The notes: generated by a model from the sequence alone, not told the origin. 64,000 bases of DNA from Desulfosudis oleivorans (GCA_020723305.1 DYJC01000003.1:124584-188583), one strand, 5' to 3'. Counted from the first letter of the stretch, positions 46,369-56,192 are shown. A program made the numbers and translations.

Positions 46369-49017
46369 ATGAAACCTTCCTGTTATGAGAAGTCGATTTC
46401 CATAAACGGAAAGAATTATCAGATTATTGATATGAAAGCCTTCGGGACCGAGAAAGGTGTGGATCTTCATCGCCTCCCTTTTTCAATCCGGATTCTGCTT
46501 GAGAATCTGTTGCGAAAATTCGACGGACAGATTGTCCGTGCGGAAGATGTGATGAATATTGCATGCTGGCAAAAAGACAATAAAAATCCTGTTGAAATTC
46601 CTTATCATCCAACCCGTGTGCTGATGCAGGATTTCACTGGAGTTCCGGCTGTTGTTGATCTTGTCGCAATGAGGGACGCAATGAAGGAGTATGGCGGAGA
46701 TCCTGAACGAATCAACCCAAGTGTCCCGGTTGATCTTATCGTGGATCATTCTATTCAGGTTGATTATTACGGAACCCGGGATTCCCTGACAAAAAATGTG
46801 CAGATGGAGTATCAACGGAACGGAGAACGGTATTCCCTGCTGAAATGGGCACAGAACAGTCTTTATAATTTCCGGGTAGTGCCACCCAATTCCGGAATAT
46901 GCCACCAGGTCAATCTGGAGTACCTTGCAACGATCATCACGGTTCAGGATCGTAATGGAAAAAAAATCGCTTTTCCGGATACCCTGGTTGGAACAGACTC
47001 TCATACCACCATGATTAATGGTATCGGCGTGATGGGATGGGGGGTCGGCGGCATTGAGGCCGAGGCGGTCATGTTGGGCCAGCCTTATTATATGGCGATT
47101 CCGGAGGTGATTGGTGTGAAGCTGACTGGGCAATTGCAGCCGGATATTACAGCAACGGATCTGGTTCTGACTGTGACGGAGCTTCTTCGAAGCCATCGTG
47201 TGGTTGAAAAATTTGTGGAGTTTTTCGGTAATGGACTACAGAATTTGACGGTTCCGGATCGTGCAACCATTGCCAATATGTCTCCTGAATATGGGGCAAC
47301 CATGGGATTTTTCCCCGTGGATCATAAAACAATTGAATACTTTGTTCAGACCAATCGAAAAGATCAGGCAGCTATCGTTGAAGCCTGTACCCGGGAACTG
47401 GGGTTGTTTTATACAGCTGATGATCATCCGGAGTACACCAAGGTGATTGAACTGGATCTATCTTCTGTTGAAAGGTCGGTTGCCGGACCGTCCCGTCCCC
47501 AGGAGCGGATCAGTATTCCGGATCTGAAGGAGCGTTTTTTGAACCGTGCCGGGGCATCAAGGAGAGAGAAAGGTTCAGGGAGCAGCGGATTTCAGATTCA
47601 GGATGGGAGTGTCGTGATTGCAGCGATCACATCCTGTACCAACACTTCCAATCCAGCCGTGATGATCGGAGCTGGATTGCTGGCCAGAAAAGCGGTTCAG
47701 GCAGGACTCCGTGTCCCATCTTATGTAAAGACCTCCCTTGCGCCCGGATCACGGGTTGTGATGGGATATCTGGAACGATCCGGGCTGATAGGTGATCTGG
47801 AAGATCTCGGGTTTCATCTTGCTGCATTTGGTTGTACTACCTGCATCGGCAACAGCGGCCCCCTTTATCCGGATATTGAAAAACAAATTATGGAGAAGAA
47901 GCTGACGGTTGCTTCGGTGTTGTCGGGCAATCGGAATTTTGAAGCCCGGATTCATCAAAGGGTAAAAGCCAATTATCTGATGTCTCCCATCCTGGTGGTT
48001 GCTTTTGCTCTGGCCGGCAGGATCGATATTGATTTTTCCACAGAACCGGTTGCTGAAAATTTAAATGGTGTTCCAATCTATCTGAAAGATATCTGGCCGG
48101 ATCAGGCTGAGATGATCAAACTGGTTCAAGAACATGTTCAAACCGATCTATATGAAACAGAATACAAACGGATCTTTGATGGGGATTCCTTCTGGAATGA
48201 TCTGGCTGTCCCAAAAGGAAAAACATTTGGATGGGAGGAGAATTCCACCTATATCCGGAAACCGCCATATTTTATGGATTTTAATCGTAACCCCAAGGCC
48301 CGGGCTGATATCAGAAAGGCAAGAGTCCTTCTGATGCTGGGGGATACGGTGACAACAGACCATATTTCTCCGGCAGGGTACATTCCGGATCACTATCCTG
48401 CCGGAAGATATCTCTTGGAGAAAGGCGTTCAGCCTCTGGATTTTAATTCCTATGGTTCACGTCGCGGGAATCATGAGGTGATGATGCGGGGGACGTTTGG
48501 GAATATCCGGATCAGGAACAATCTGGTCAGTCCAAAGGAAGGAGGCTTTACCCGAAAATTTCCGGAAGCAAAAGAGATGTCTGTATATGAAGCCGCAACT
48601 GCATACAATGAGGAAAATACGCCGGTGTTGATTCTTGCGGGCAAAGAATATGGAACAGGATCTTCCCGGGATTGGGCAGCCAAAGGTTCACTGCTTCTCG
48701 GTGTGCGTGCGGTTCTGGCTGAATCCTATGAACGGATTCACAGAAGTAATCTGATCGGGATGGGGATTCTGCCGCTTACCTTTCAGGAAGGTGATAATGC
48801 GGTCAGGCTCGGCCTGGATGGCAGGGAAAGTTATTTTATAGTCGGAATTGAAGGGATGTCTCCCCGGAAACAGCTGAGAGTGGAAGCCGTAAAAGAGGAT
48901 GGCCAAAAGATCTCCTTCCATGTGATTGCCCGCCTGGACACAGGAATTGAGGTTGCTTATTTTGAACACGGAGGAATTCTCCCATATGTTCTGCGGAAGT
49001 TTTTGAATGAAGCCTGA
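46369..49017 (+). CDS. acnA: aconitate hydratase A
   Basis: An 882-residue aconitase of the AcnA/IRP1 type. The [4Fe-4S] ligands are Cys423 (TSCTNTSNPAV), Cys489 and Cys492 (FGCTTCIGNSGPL). The swivel domain has YGTGSSRDWAAKG and NLIGMGILPL. It interconverts citrate and isocitrate; with the citrate synthase gene upstream it supplies the oxidative or reductive TCA branch. It is the last gene of the plus-strand block and 190 bases from the end of the convergent transporter gene, with no clear intrinsic terminator between. Confidence 0.95.
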   Translation: MKPSCYEKSISINGKNYQIIDMKAFGTEKGVDLHRLPFSIRILLENLLRKFDGQIVRAEDVMNIACWQKDNKNPVEIPYHPTRVLMQDFTGVPAVVDLVAMRDAMKEYGGDPERINPSVPVDLIVDHSIQVDYYGTRDSLTKNVQMEYQRNGERYSLLKWAQNSLYNFRVVPPNSGICHQVNLEYLATIITVQDRNGKKIAFPDTLVGTDSHTTMINGIGVMGWGVGGIEAEAVMLGQPYYMAIPEVIGVKLTGQLQPDITATDLVLTVTELLRSHRVVEKFVEFFGNGLQNLTVPDRATIANMSPEYGATMGFFPVDHKTIEYFVQTNRKDQAAIVEACTRELGLFYTADDHPEYTKVIELDLSSVERSVAGPSRPQERISIPDLKERFLNRAGASRREKGSGSSGFQIQDGSVVIAAITSCTNTSNPAVMIGAGLLARKAVQAGLRVPSYVKTSLAPGSRVVMGYLERSGLIGDLEDLGFHLAAFGCTTCIGNSGPLYPDIEKQIMEKKLTVASVLSGNRNFEARIHQRVKANYLMSPILVVAFALAGRIDIDFSTEPVAENLNGVPIYLKDIWPDQAEMIKLVQEHVQTDLYETEYKRIFDGDSFWNDLAVPKGKTFGWEENSTYIRKPPYFMDFNRNPKARADIRKARVLLMLGDTVTTDHISPAGYIPDHYPAGRYLLEKGVQPLDFNSYGSRRGNHEVMMRGTFGNIRIRNNLVSPKEGGFTRKFPEAKEMSVYEAATAYNEENTPVLILAGKEYGTGSSRDWAAKGSLLLGVRAVLAESYERIHRSNLIGMGILPLTFQEGDNAVRLGLDGRESYFIVGIEGMSPRKQLRVEAVKEDGQKISFHVIARLDTGIEVAYFEHGGILPYVLRKFLNEA

Positions 49018-49207
49018 TCTGTCAGTTGTGATGGGAATCTCAACATATCCATTCGATTTTATCAAGATAAAAAACAGCCTGAAATTCAGTCTGAATACCT
49101 TTTTCAAGAAGCTGTGGATAGCTTATCTTCTCTGCCCGATCAGATATGATAAATGAAAAACACGAAATCGGAAAAATCATTTCTGGTCCAACCGAAACCT
49201 CTACAAT

Positions 49208-51190
49208 TTAAATGTTTATTCTGATGGGCAGAATGACAGACGTCATGCCATGCCATTGAAGTCGCCGCTGAATCGCAAAAGCGGTCTCGTTGTGCAAAAA
49301 TCTGTGGTAGAATTTTTCAAGCCGGAAGGTGATTTGACCGGAAAAAACAACGGATCTGGGAAAATCCCTCTCAATATCCCTGCACAAAATTGTTGCGCTC
49401 TCCACCACTTCTGTTCCCACCGTCATTCGGTAATCTGCGGCAAATCCCAGCCGCCTGGCCAGGTCTACATATTTTTGCAGATCATTTTGAATGGATTGGG
49501 TCAGAGCGTCCACTGCATCAGCGCCTTTGAATGAACCGGAGTCGATCACTGCCACGGAAACAAAAAGAATGTTTTTGTAGGTTTTTGGAAATGTTTTAAT
49601 GATGGAAAGCAGTGTATGGATTCCGAAGCCGCTGAAGCTTGAAACAAGCAGAATCGCAGTCTGCTCCCTGGTGTCCACCGGAAACGGATTGGAAGCGGCG
49701 GTAACCGGTATTTTGAGGAGAATCTCATCAAGCTGTCCGATTCCTTTAAGTACTTTTTTATAATGACTGTGAATGAGATAACAACCTCCGATGACGCCGG
49801 ATGTAATGAGAAAAGTAATCCAGCCGCCCTCGGCGAATTTTTCAAACGTTGTCACGGCCAGAATGGTAACGCAAAGGAGAAGTCCGGTCAGGTGCACGCT
49901 TAAATGCTGTTTCCACTCCTGGTGATCCTTGCGGTGCCGGATGTAAAAATAAGACATGCCCAGTTGCGACAGGGAAAAGGTAATGAAAACGTTGATGGAA
50001 TACATGACCACAAGGGATGATACCGATCCATGGGTGTAGACAAGAAGCGCAATGGCGCCAATACCCATGATCATGATGCCGTTTTGCATGGTCAACCGAT
50101 CTGAAAGCGCGGCGAACCGGCGGGGGAACCAGGAGTCGACTGCCATGTTCGCCATGACGCGCGGTCCATCCACAAAACCAGCCTGGGCCGCCAGCAGAAG
50201 CAGTGTGCCTTCTGAAAAAATCGTGATAAAGGCGATCCAGTGTCCCATAGGCCATCCGGTAAAAAGGCTGTCTGCCAGAACCGCATTAAGGGTTTTTCCT
50301 GCAACGGGTTTGACATCCAGCAGCGAGTAGCAGAGAAAGAGAATCCCGGCGGTAAAAGCTAATGAAACAGCCATATACAGCATGGTCCGTTTGCCGGTCT
50401 GCACTTTTGGGTCACGCATAATCTGAAGGCCGTTGGAAACCGCCTCAATCCCGGTGTATGTGCCGCCGCCTAAAGAATAAGCCCGCAGGAACAGCATTAA
50501 TATGCCCATGATACCGATGGTAGAAATATCCTGCCGGATACCTGTGTTAAAATTATTGATCAGGGGAACAAATCGGTCGGTATGCGTCAACACTCCATCT
50601 ATAAGCATGAGAAGATGGGTGGCGACAAAAACAATAAAAACCGGTGTCAGTATCGTAATGGACTCCTTTACCCCGCGGATATTCAGGAGGATAAGGAGCA
50701 CGCAGAGAAAGCATGCAAAGAAAATTTTATATGGCTGAAAACCAAAGGGCAGGTAACTGAAGATGGCGTCTGCGCAGGCCGCAGTGGATATGGTGATGGT
50801 CAGCGTATAATCCACCATCAGGGCGCTGCCGGAAACAACCCCGGCCTTTTTCCCGAGCATGTGGGTGGCGACGACATATCCGCCTCCTCCGTGGGGAAAG
50901 TGTTCGATAATTCGGGAGTAGGCATAAGAAATGATCAATACAGTCAGCGCAGTGGCTATTCCGAGCAGAACAGCCAGATAGGTATGACTTCCCAGGGCTC
51001 TATATGCTTCCTCCGGGCCGTAGGACGAAGATGAAAGTCCGTCCGCTCCAAGGCCGATCCAGGCCAGCAGCGGTATCAGTGAAATTTTATGAAAGATATT
51101 CGGGTCGTTAATCTGTTTGGGCGCGCCGATGATGGCCCGCCGGATATTGCCAAACACAGTGCCTTTTTGCTCTTCCGTTGCGAAAGTCAT
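49208..51190 (-). CDS. kimA: KimA-like APC-family potassium transporter
   Basis: A 660-residue APC-superfamily permease: about 12 membrane helices (residues ~35-470), starting with the KimA-type signature LAWIGLGADGLSSSSYGPEEAYRALG and PHGGGGYVVATHMLG, then a cytosolic domain (~500-660, ILLVSSFSGFGIHTLLSII). Bacillus KimA (formerly YdaO) is a high-affinity K+ importer controlled by c-di-AMP. The leader upstream of this gene carries the matching c-di-AMP riboswitch and a terminator, which strongly supports the assignment. GGAGGG precedes ATG 51190. Confidence 0.85.
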   Translation of the reverse strand: MTFATEEQKGTVFGNIRRAIIGAPKQINDPNIFHKISLIPLLAWIGLGADGLSSSSYGPEEAYRALGSHTYLAVLLGIATALTVLIISYAYSRIIEHFPHGGGGYVVATHMLGKKAGVVSGSALMVDYTLTITISTAACADAIFSYLPFGFQPYKIFFACFLCVLLILLNIRGVKESITILTPVFIVFVATHLLMLIDGVLTHTDRFVPLINNFNTGIRQDISTIGIMGILMLFLRAYSLGGGTYTGIEAVSNGLQIMRDPKVQTGKRTMLYMAVSLAFTAGILFLCYSLLDVKPVAGKTLNAVLADSLFTGWPMGHWIAFITIFSEGTLLLLAAQAGFVDGPRVMANMAVDSWFPRRFAALSDRLTMQNGIMIMGIGAIALLVYTHGSVSSLVVMYSINVFITFSLSQLGMSYFYIRHRKDHQEWKQHLSVHLTGLLLCVTILAVTTFEKFAEGGWITFLITSGVIGGCYLIHSHYKKVLKGIGQLDEILLKIPVTAASNPFPVDTREQTAILLVSSFSGFGIHTLLSIIKTFPKTYKNILFVSVAVIDSGSFKGADAVDALTQSIQNDLQKYVDLARRLGFAADYRMTVGTEVVESATILCRDIERDFPRSVVFSGQITFRLEKFYHRFLHNETAFAIQRRLQWHGMTSVILPIRINI

Positions 51191-51354
51191 ACTCCCTCCA
51201 ATAACTTTGTATTAACTTAACCCATTTGTGTGTATTCGCGGTTGCCGGGTAGTTAATGAAAACCGTCCCAATATACCAGAATACAATGCAAACCGTTATT
51301 TTCCAAAGCATTGGCGAGTGCACTAAAAACAGATTTTAACACAGCCGTTTAAAA

Positions 51355-51387
51355 TAAAAAAACCGTCGGCACAGGACCGGCGGTTTT
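51355..51387 (-). terminator. intrinsic terminator in the kimA leader (riboswitch expression platform)
   Basis: Read on the minus strand, AACCGCCGG pairs with CCGACGGTT around CCTGTG, followed by TTTTTTATTTT: a stable hairpin with a U-tract. It lies between the riboswitch aptamer and the kimA start, about 165 bases before the ATG. In the known ydaO mechanism, ligand binding favours termination before the transporter gene. Confidence 0.8.
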
Positions 51388-51404
51388 CAAAGCGCTGACC
51401 AATG

Positions 51405-51535
51405 CACTCCCACTTGTCTACGAGGTTAGCTGACGGGCTCGGGCTTGGAAGTGCCCTATCCATGAAAAGAATACGCCCCAAAAACTTGGGTCCCCCGCAT
51501 CCGGTTTATTCACAAACCGGATTTCGACTGCAATA
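51405..51535 (-). ncRNA. c-di-AMP (ydaO/yuaA) riboswitch aptamer
   Basis: On the minus strand, in order: GGGGGACCCAAGTTTTTGGGG, then AGGGCACTTCCAAGCCCGAGC, then CCGTCAGCTAACCTCGTAGAC. These are the conserved blocks of the ydaO-yuaA aptamer, including the near-invariant GTCAGCTAACCTCGTAG segment, in correct order and spacing. A closing helix (AATCCGG...CCGGAT) lies just upstream at about 51498-51523. It is followed by the terminator and by a KimA-type K+ transporter, the classic target. Confidence 0.88.
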
Positions 51536-51712
51536 TGTTTAATTCCGGCCAAGTATAGAATATTGTGTGGAGGTGTCAAGAGAAATCTGGGAATACGTAT
51601 CATCAGACACGACTTCACCAGTGTTTCAGAATGATCCACTGCATATCGATGATAAAAGATTTTCTTTGGGTTCATTGGTTTATCAATACCAGTGTTGAAA
51701 ATTCCTCAGGTA

Positions 51713-52933
51713 TTATACCCAGTTGTTTTCTTCAGCCGACAGGTTGCGTTGCGGCCGGGTGGATTCGATAAGCCGGCGCTTTTGCCGCAAATGGAGCAGC
51801 CAAAGGGGTGGAATCAGCAGGATGGTGGTCACTCCGCTGATCCAGAGGGGATGGCCGTATCCGAAGGCCTCTCCGAAATTTCCGTATAGCATGGCTCCGG
51901 CAACGTATCCGATCATGGTGGCCAGATTGACGATTCCGGTGTTGCCGCCGAGGTGTTCTGTAGGAAACAGCTTGGCAATACCAAAATAAAAGATCAGCAG
52001 CATGCAACCGTCACCAATGCCGTGTAGCATCCGGAAAAGAACCGATAGCCAAACAAAGGGGACGACCATTCCGATATGTCCGATGCCGGAGGTTAAAAGA
52101 CCCAAAAGGGCGATTTTCAGCAGGCCGCTTTCCTGATTCATGTGCTTGGGTGCTTTTAGCATGGTAAAAAGAATGACTACGAATTCGGAGCCGATATACC
52201 AGGCCATACCGATTGAGGATAGATTCAGGTTGTATTTAAGAAAAAGACCATAACAGGTCTGCTCGGCGCCCCAATGGGTAGCAAACAAAAGCATCCAGAG
52301 CGAAAAAAGCTGTGCAGTCCGGTTGCTGAAGTCCTTTTTATAGTCGGATAACCATATGCGTTTTACGCTGGTCGGCGGCAGGAAAAATGCCGGAAGCATC
52401 AGGAGAAAACAAAATCCGCCGGCCGCCATCAGGCTGATGGAAAAATCCAGGTAACGGATGGCATATCCGGCGATGAGTATGCCGATGGTCAAACCCATAA
52501 ATCGCCAGGCCTGGAATATACCGATCTGATGGGCAGGAATCTCTTTGTCGATGGTTTTCAGAACGTGAACATCAATGCTCATCCGGAAAACCCAGCTGGA
52601 CAAGGACCAGACCAGAAATACTCCGGCATATACGAAAAAGGATTGAACCAGGCCCATGAATACAAAACAGATACCCTGGATCAGAAGGCCGGCAACGGCA
52701 ATGGTTCGACTGGAAATCCGGTCCAGTCCTATGCCTGCCGGAAGGGCTGCCAGCATTCCCGTGACAGCCTGGATGGAAAACAACATCCCGATCTGGTTTC
52801 CGGAAAATGCAAGGGTGTCTTTAAAATAAAGGGTCAGGAAGAAGCAGGTGATGGATATGACGATCATATAAAATCCAAGGATCATCATGGGTAATTGATT
52901 GATGACGGGTCCATCCCCAAATCGATATTTCAA
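51713..52933 (-). CDS. MFS transporter
   Basis: A 406-residue major facilitator with twelve predicted helices. The family loop signature between helices 2 and 3 appears as LPAGIGLDRISSRTIAVAG (G-x-x-x-D-R), and the N-terminal half has FFLTLYFKDTLAFSGNQIGML. Helix 12 is followed by a short charged tail. Substrate not identifiable from the sequence. It lies downstream of the aldehyde dehydrogenase on the same strand with 48 bases between, so they may share a transcript. Confidence 0.85.
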   Translation of the reverse strand: MKYRFGDGPVINQLPMMILGFYMIVISITCFFLTLYFKDTLAFSGNQIGMLFSIQAVTGMLAALPAGIGLDRISSRTIAVAGLLIQGICFVFMGLVQSFFVYAGVFLVWSLSSWVFRMSIDVHVLKTIDKEIPAHQIGIFQAWRFMGLTIGILIAGYAIRYLDFSISLMAAGGFCFLLMLPAFFLPPTSVKRIWLSDYKKDFSNRTAQLFSLWMLLFATHWGAEQTCYGLFLKYNLNLSSIGMAWYIGSEFVVILFTMLKAPKHMNQESGLLKIALLGLLTSGIGHIGMVVPFVWLSVLFRMLHGIGDGCMLLIFYFGIAKLFPTEHLGGNTGIVNLATMIGYVAGAMLYGNFGEAFGYGHPLWISGVTTILLIPPLWLLHLRQKRRLIESTRPQRNLSAEENNWV

Positions 52934-52981
52934 TTCAATTCATTCCTTTTGTCAATTGGTTCATCGAACCAAACAGTTGTT

Positions 52982-54604
52982 CTACAAAATATAATCCGTG
53001 TTCAGAAAATTTGATTTCCTTCCACGGGTTATATTCGTAAGGATTTCCTTGTTTACCTCTTCCGCTTTTGCTGCAACAATCGTCCGGATTGAAAAAACCC
53101 TCAGCGCATCGCTTATCGAGAGTGTTCCTTCGGCAGAATCTTTTTTCCCGGTAAATGGGAATGAATCCGGCCCGCGTTGACACTGACTGTTGATGTTCAA
53201 TCTGCAAACCTGATTCACCAGCGGATCGATCAGTTTTCCGATCATATCCGGATTTTTTCCAAATATGCCGGCCTGCTGGCCGACATTGGAATGGATGATG
53301 TATTGAATGGGCGTTTCAATGCTTTCAAAAGGAACAATCGGAACGACCGGACCAAACTGTTCAACTGTATAGAGTTTCATTTTTTCCGTAACCGGGTATA
53401 CAACAGCCGGAAACATGATGGTCTTGTTTGATCTGCTGCCGTTCGGGTTGATGATTTCCGCACCTTTTTGGATTGCATCCTGAATCAGTTCCTGCATGTG
53501 GTCGGTTTTATGGCTTTCCGGAAGAGGAGTAATGTCCACTCCGGATTCCCATGGCATCCCCATTTTCAGCTTTGATACAGCGGCACAATATTTTTCTAAA
53601 AATTGATCAGCGATCGTTTTTTGAACAAAAAGAATTTTCAACGCCGTACAGCGTTGGCCATTATAGGATAATGTGCCCAGAAGGCATTCTTTTACGGTAA
53701 GGTCAATATCCGCATCATCGAGTATGATACCGGGATTTTTGGCTCCCAGCCCCAGAACCCTTCGTAACCGGTTGGGTTTCGGGTGCTGCTTTTCAAGCGT
53801 ATTGGCTACGGAAGCGGAGCCGATAAAAGCAAATACATCGATATGCCCGGATGACATGATAGGCGGTATCACCACCTTGCCTTCACCATAGAGTGTATTG
53901 ACAACTCCTTTGGGAAAAGACTCCTGGAATGCCTGAAGCAGTGGCTGAAACAGGAGGGTTCCGAATTTTGCCGGCTTGAATATGGTTGTGTTTCCCATGA
54001 TCAATGCCGGTATCAGTGTCGTGAATGTCTCATTCAACGGATAATTAAAAGGCCCCATGCATAAAACAACCCCCAGCGGAGCTCTGCGTATCTGTCCGAT
54101 GATTCCCTGCTCAATAATAAAACGGGAAGAAGCACGGTCAAGTTCTTTGAGCGCGTTTACCGTGTCCAGGATATACTCCACTGTTCTGTCGAATTCCTTG
54201 CATGCGTCGGTATAATTTTTACAGATTTCCCACATCAGGAGGTTTACTACCTCATTGCGTTTTTCTTTTATTTTATGTGCGAAGGATTCAATACACTTTA
54301 TACGTTTTTCTACCGACATGGTCGGCCATTCTCCGCACCCGTTGTTATATGCCTTGCGTGCTGAATCCAATGCTTCCATTGCTTCTCTCCCGGTAAGGAG
54401 CGGATAGCTTCCCAGGTTTTTGGGATATAAGCCTTTATCTCCCTGAAGGTATATGGGTGATAATACTTCCTGTTGAGGGCCGTTCCATATTCGGATCTCT
54501 CCATCCATCAGATATTCTTTCTGGAAAATCTCCTTTATCTTGTATTCCGCTGGTATGCTGTTTTCTTTCGGGTAAATTTGATTCATCTGTTCTTCAAATG
54601 ACAT
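52982..54604 (-). CDS. GAPN-like aldehyde dehydrogenase lacking the catalytic Glu
   Basis: A 540-residue aldehyde dehydrogenase related to non-phosphorylating (NADP) glyceraldehyde-3-phosphate dehydrogenases. The nucleophile is Cys319 in YNGQRCTALK and the oxyanion Asn lies in GPFNYPLNE. In the ELGGK box the general-base Glu is replaced: LGLGAKNPG gives Gly285, exactly 34 residues before Cys319 as Glu268/Cys302 in the reference numbering. ATG 54604 follows AAGGAGGAG. It overlaps the end of the DUF1232 gene by 22 bases. It may release product by a route other than hydrolysis, or be inactive. Confidence 0.85.
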   Translation of the reverse strand: MSFEEQMNQIYPKENSIPAEYKIKEIFQKEYLMDGEIRIWNGPQQEVLSPIYLQGDKGLYPKNLGSYPLLTGREAMEALDSARKAYNNGCGEWPTMSVEKRIKCIESFAHKIKEKRNEVVNLLMWEICKNYTDACKEFDRTVEYILDTVNALKELDRASSRFIIEQGIIGQIRRAPLGVVLCMGPFNYPLNETFTTLIPALIMGNTTIFKPAKFGTLLFQPLLQAFQESFPKGVVNTLYGEGKVVIPPIMSSGHIDVFAFIGSASVANTLEKQHPKPNRLRRVLGLGAKNPGIILDDADIDLTVKECLLGTLSYNGQRCTALKILFVQKTIADQFLEKYCAAVSKLKMGMPWESGVDITPLPESHKTDHMQELIQDAIQKGAEIINPNGSRSNKTIMFPAVVYPVTEKMKLYTVEQFGPVVPIVPFESIETPIQYIIHSNVGQQAGIFGKNPDMIGKLIDPLVNQVCRLNINSQCQRGPDSFPFTGKKDSAEGTLSISDALRVFSIRTIVAAKAEEVNKEILTNITRGRKSNFLNTDYIL

Positions 54605-54921
54605 ATCTCCTCCTTGTTTACCGGTTGCTCTTTCTTTGTGGTTTCCTGTGCGCGGGACCGGCACTCTTCCAGAACTTGAGAGGGAATCAGTTTTTTTGCC
54701 AGGACGATACCCATAGGTATCAGGACGAGATCATCCAGATAGCCCAGTACAGGCACAAAATCCGGGATCAGATCAATCGGGCTGAGCGCATACGCAACGA
54801 TGCCGGCAACGAGAATTTTCGCATACCACGGCGTTCGAGGATCACGGGCAGCATAGTAAAGGCAGTAAGCCTCTGACTTAAGCGTACGAGCGCGTTTTTT
54901 CAAGCAATTGAGTACTGTCAT
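54583..54921 (-). CDS. DUF1232 (YkvA-type) membrane protein
   Basis: A 112-residue protein with the YkvA/DUF1232 core: ARDPRTPWYAKILVAGIVAY, then ALSPIDLIPDFVPVLGYLDD LVLIPMGI, comprising one or two membrane segments with the SPIDLIPD signature. Role not settled. Its 3' end overlaps the aldehyde dehydrogenase start by 22 bases, so the two are coupled. Confidence 0.9.
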   Translation of the reverse strand: MTVLNCLKKRARTLKSEAYCLYYAARDPRTPWYAKILVAGIVAYALSPIDLIPDFVPVLGYLDDLVLIPMGIVLAKKLIPSQVLEECRSRAQETTKKEQPVNKEEICHLKNR

Positions 54922-55017
54922 ATTGTATTACCTGCTCGCAGAACTTCCCAACCCCAAATCCAATATATCCAAATGGGCCGGGAATCTCTTTTTTTCTAAC
55001 CGCTTCCCTTCATAGAA

Positions 55018-56049
55018 TCAATATAAATCTTTTTGATATCGATCCGATGCAGTCTGAATGAGTTTTTGAAGAAGCTGGTCATAGCTTATTCCCGCGGCCC
55101 TTGCAGCCATGGGAAAATAGGAGGTCATGGATATTTCAGGCGGAATGATTCCCGGAGGGGAATTGACATCCAGCACATACGGGTTTCCATTTTTGTCACA
55201 TCGCATGTCCATCCTGCACCAGTCTCGGATCTGAAGGGCTTTCCAGGTCTTCAGCGCAATGGATTCGATTGTTTTCTTGGTTGAGTTATCCAGGATCGCC
55301 GGGCAGACCAGGTGATGGGTGTCCGACTGCTCTTCAAAAATCCATTTGATCTCAAGAGAGTCCAGACGGGCATATCCTTCCGGGATTTTTGAAAAGTCCG
55401 GCTCGATCACCGGCAGAATTACGGGCGGGTTTCCGATCATGGGGATTGAAAATTCACGGCCGTCCAGAAAGGGCTGTACCAGTGCGGGTTCATGGAAAAC
55501 AGAGATAACGCTTTCAACCCGTTCCGATAATTCAAGTCTGTTTGTGACAATACTTTTGGAGGTGATACCGGCAGAAGATCCCTGACCCAGTGGTTTTACG
55601 ATAAGGGGGAAATCCAGTTCCGCCGGCAGCGAATCGTCAGGGGAATGGAAAACCTGAGAGGGAAGAACCGGAACCCCGTTGGCGGATAATATCTCCTGCA
55701 TTTTTGCCTTGTTCATAACCAGCGCCTGGGTTAATGGATTGGAGCCTGTGTACGGCAGCCGGAGCATTTCAAGCATGGCCGGGATCTGTGCGTATCTGGA
55801 TTCTCCATAGATCCCCATGGAGTAGTTGAGAACCATGTCAATTTTTGATCGCTGTTCATGGAGTGCCGGGTATGCATCCTGGTTGGCTTCGATGGGGATC
55901 ACATGGAAGCCGCACTGCTTTAGATGAGATATAATGTGCTCTATGGTTTCAGGATCATCAAAATCCGTTTCAATCTGCGATTGAGGGTCATCCGGATCCG
56001 GGTAGCGGTGGCGTACATTGTACAGAAAGGATAGATTTTTTACGGTCAT
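55018..56049 (-). CDS. D-alanine-D-alanine ligase-like ATP-grasp enzyme
   Basis: A 343-residue ATP-grasp ligase. N-terminal substrate domain (LYNVRHRYPDPDDPQSQIET, MGIYGESRYAQIPAMLEML), the Ddl-type PYTGSNPLTQALVMNKAKMQ, the grasp loop IVKPLGQGSSAGI and the metal-binding end YVLDVNSPPGIIP. The family joins carboxylates to amines at the expense of ATP. The Ddl N-terminal signature (VxxGGxSxEHxxS) is absent, so a dedicated dipeptide ligase role is not certain. The gene stands alone on the minus strand. Confidence 0.85.
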   Translation of the reverse strand: MTVKNLSFLYNVRHRYPDPDDPQSQIETDFDDPETIEHIISHLKQCGFHVIPIEANQDAYPALHEQRSKIDMVLNYSMGIYGESRYAQIPAMLEMLRLPYTGSNPLTQALVMNKAKMQEILSANGVPVLPSQVFHSPDDSLPAELDFPLIVKPLGQGSSAGITSKSIVTNRLELSERVESVISVFHEPALVQPFLDGREFSIPMIGNPPVILPVIEPDFSKIPEGYARLDSLEIKWIFEEQSDTHHLVCPAILDNSTKKTIESIALKTWKALQIRDWCRMDMRCDKNGNPYVLDVNSPPGIIPPEISMTSYFPMAARAAGISYDQLLQKLIQTASDRYQKDLY

Positions 56050-56192
56050 TTTTTATGATTCCGGTAGTCGATTTTTTTTGTATTCACTTCCGTTTTTCAG
56101 GGGCCGACTATAGGTAAAAGAAACCAGTGTGTCAAGAATTTTGTGAATACAGTATGTTGAATTGATTTGACTGCGCTGAATCCGGTAAAAAA

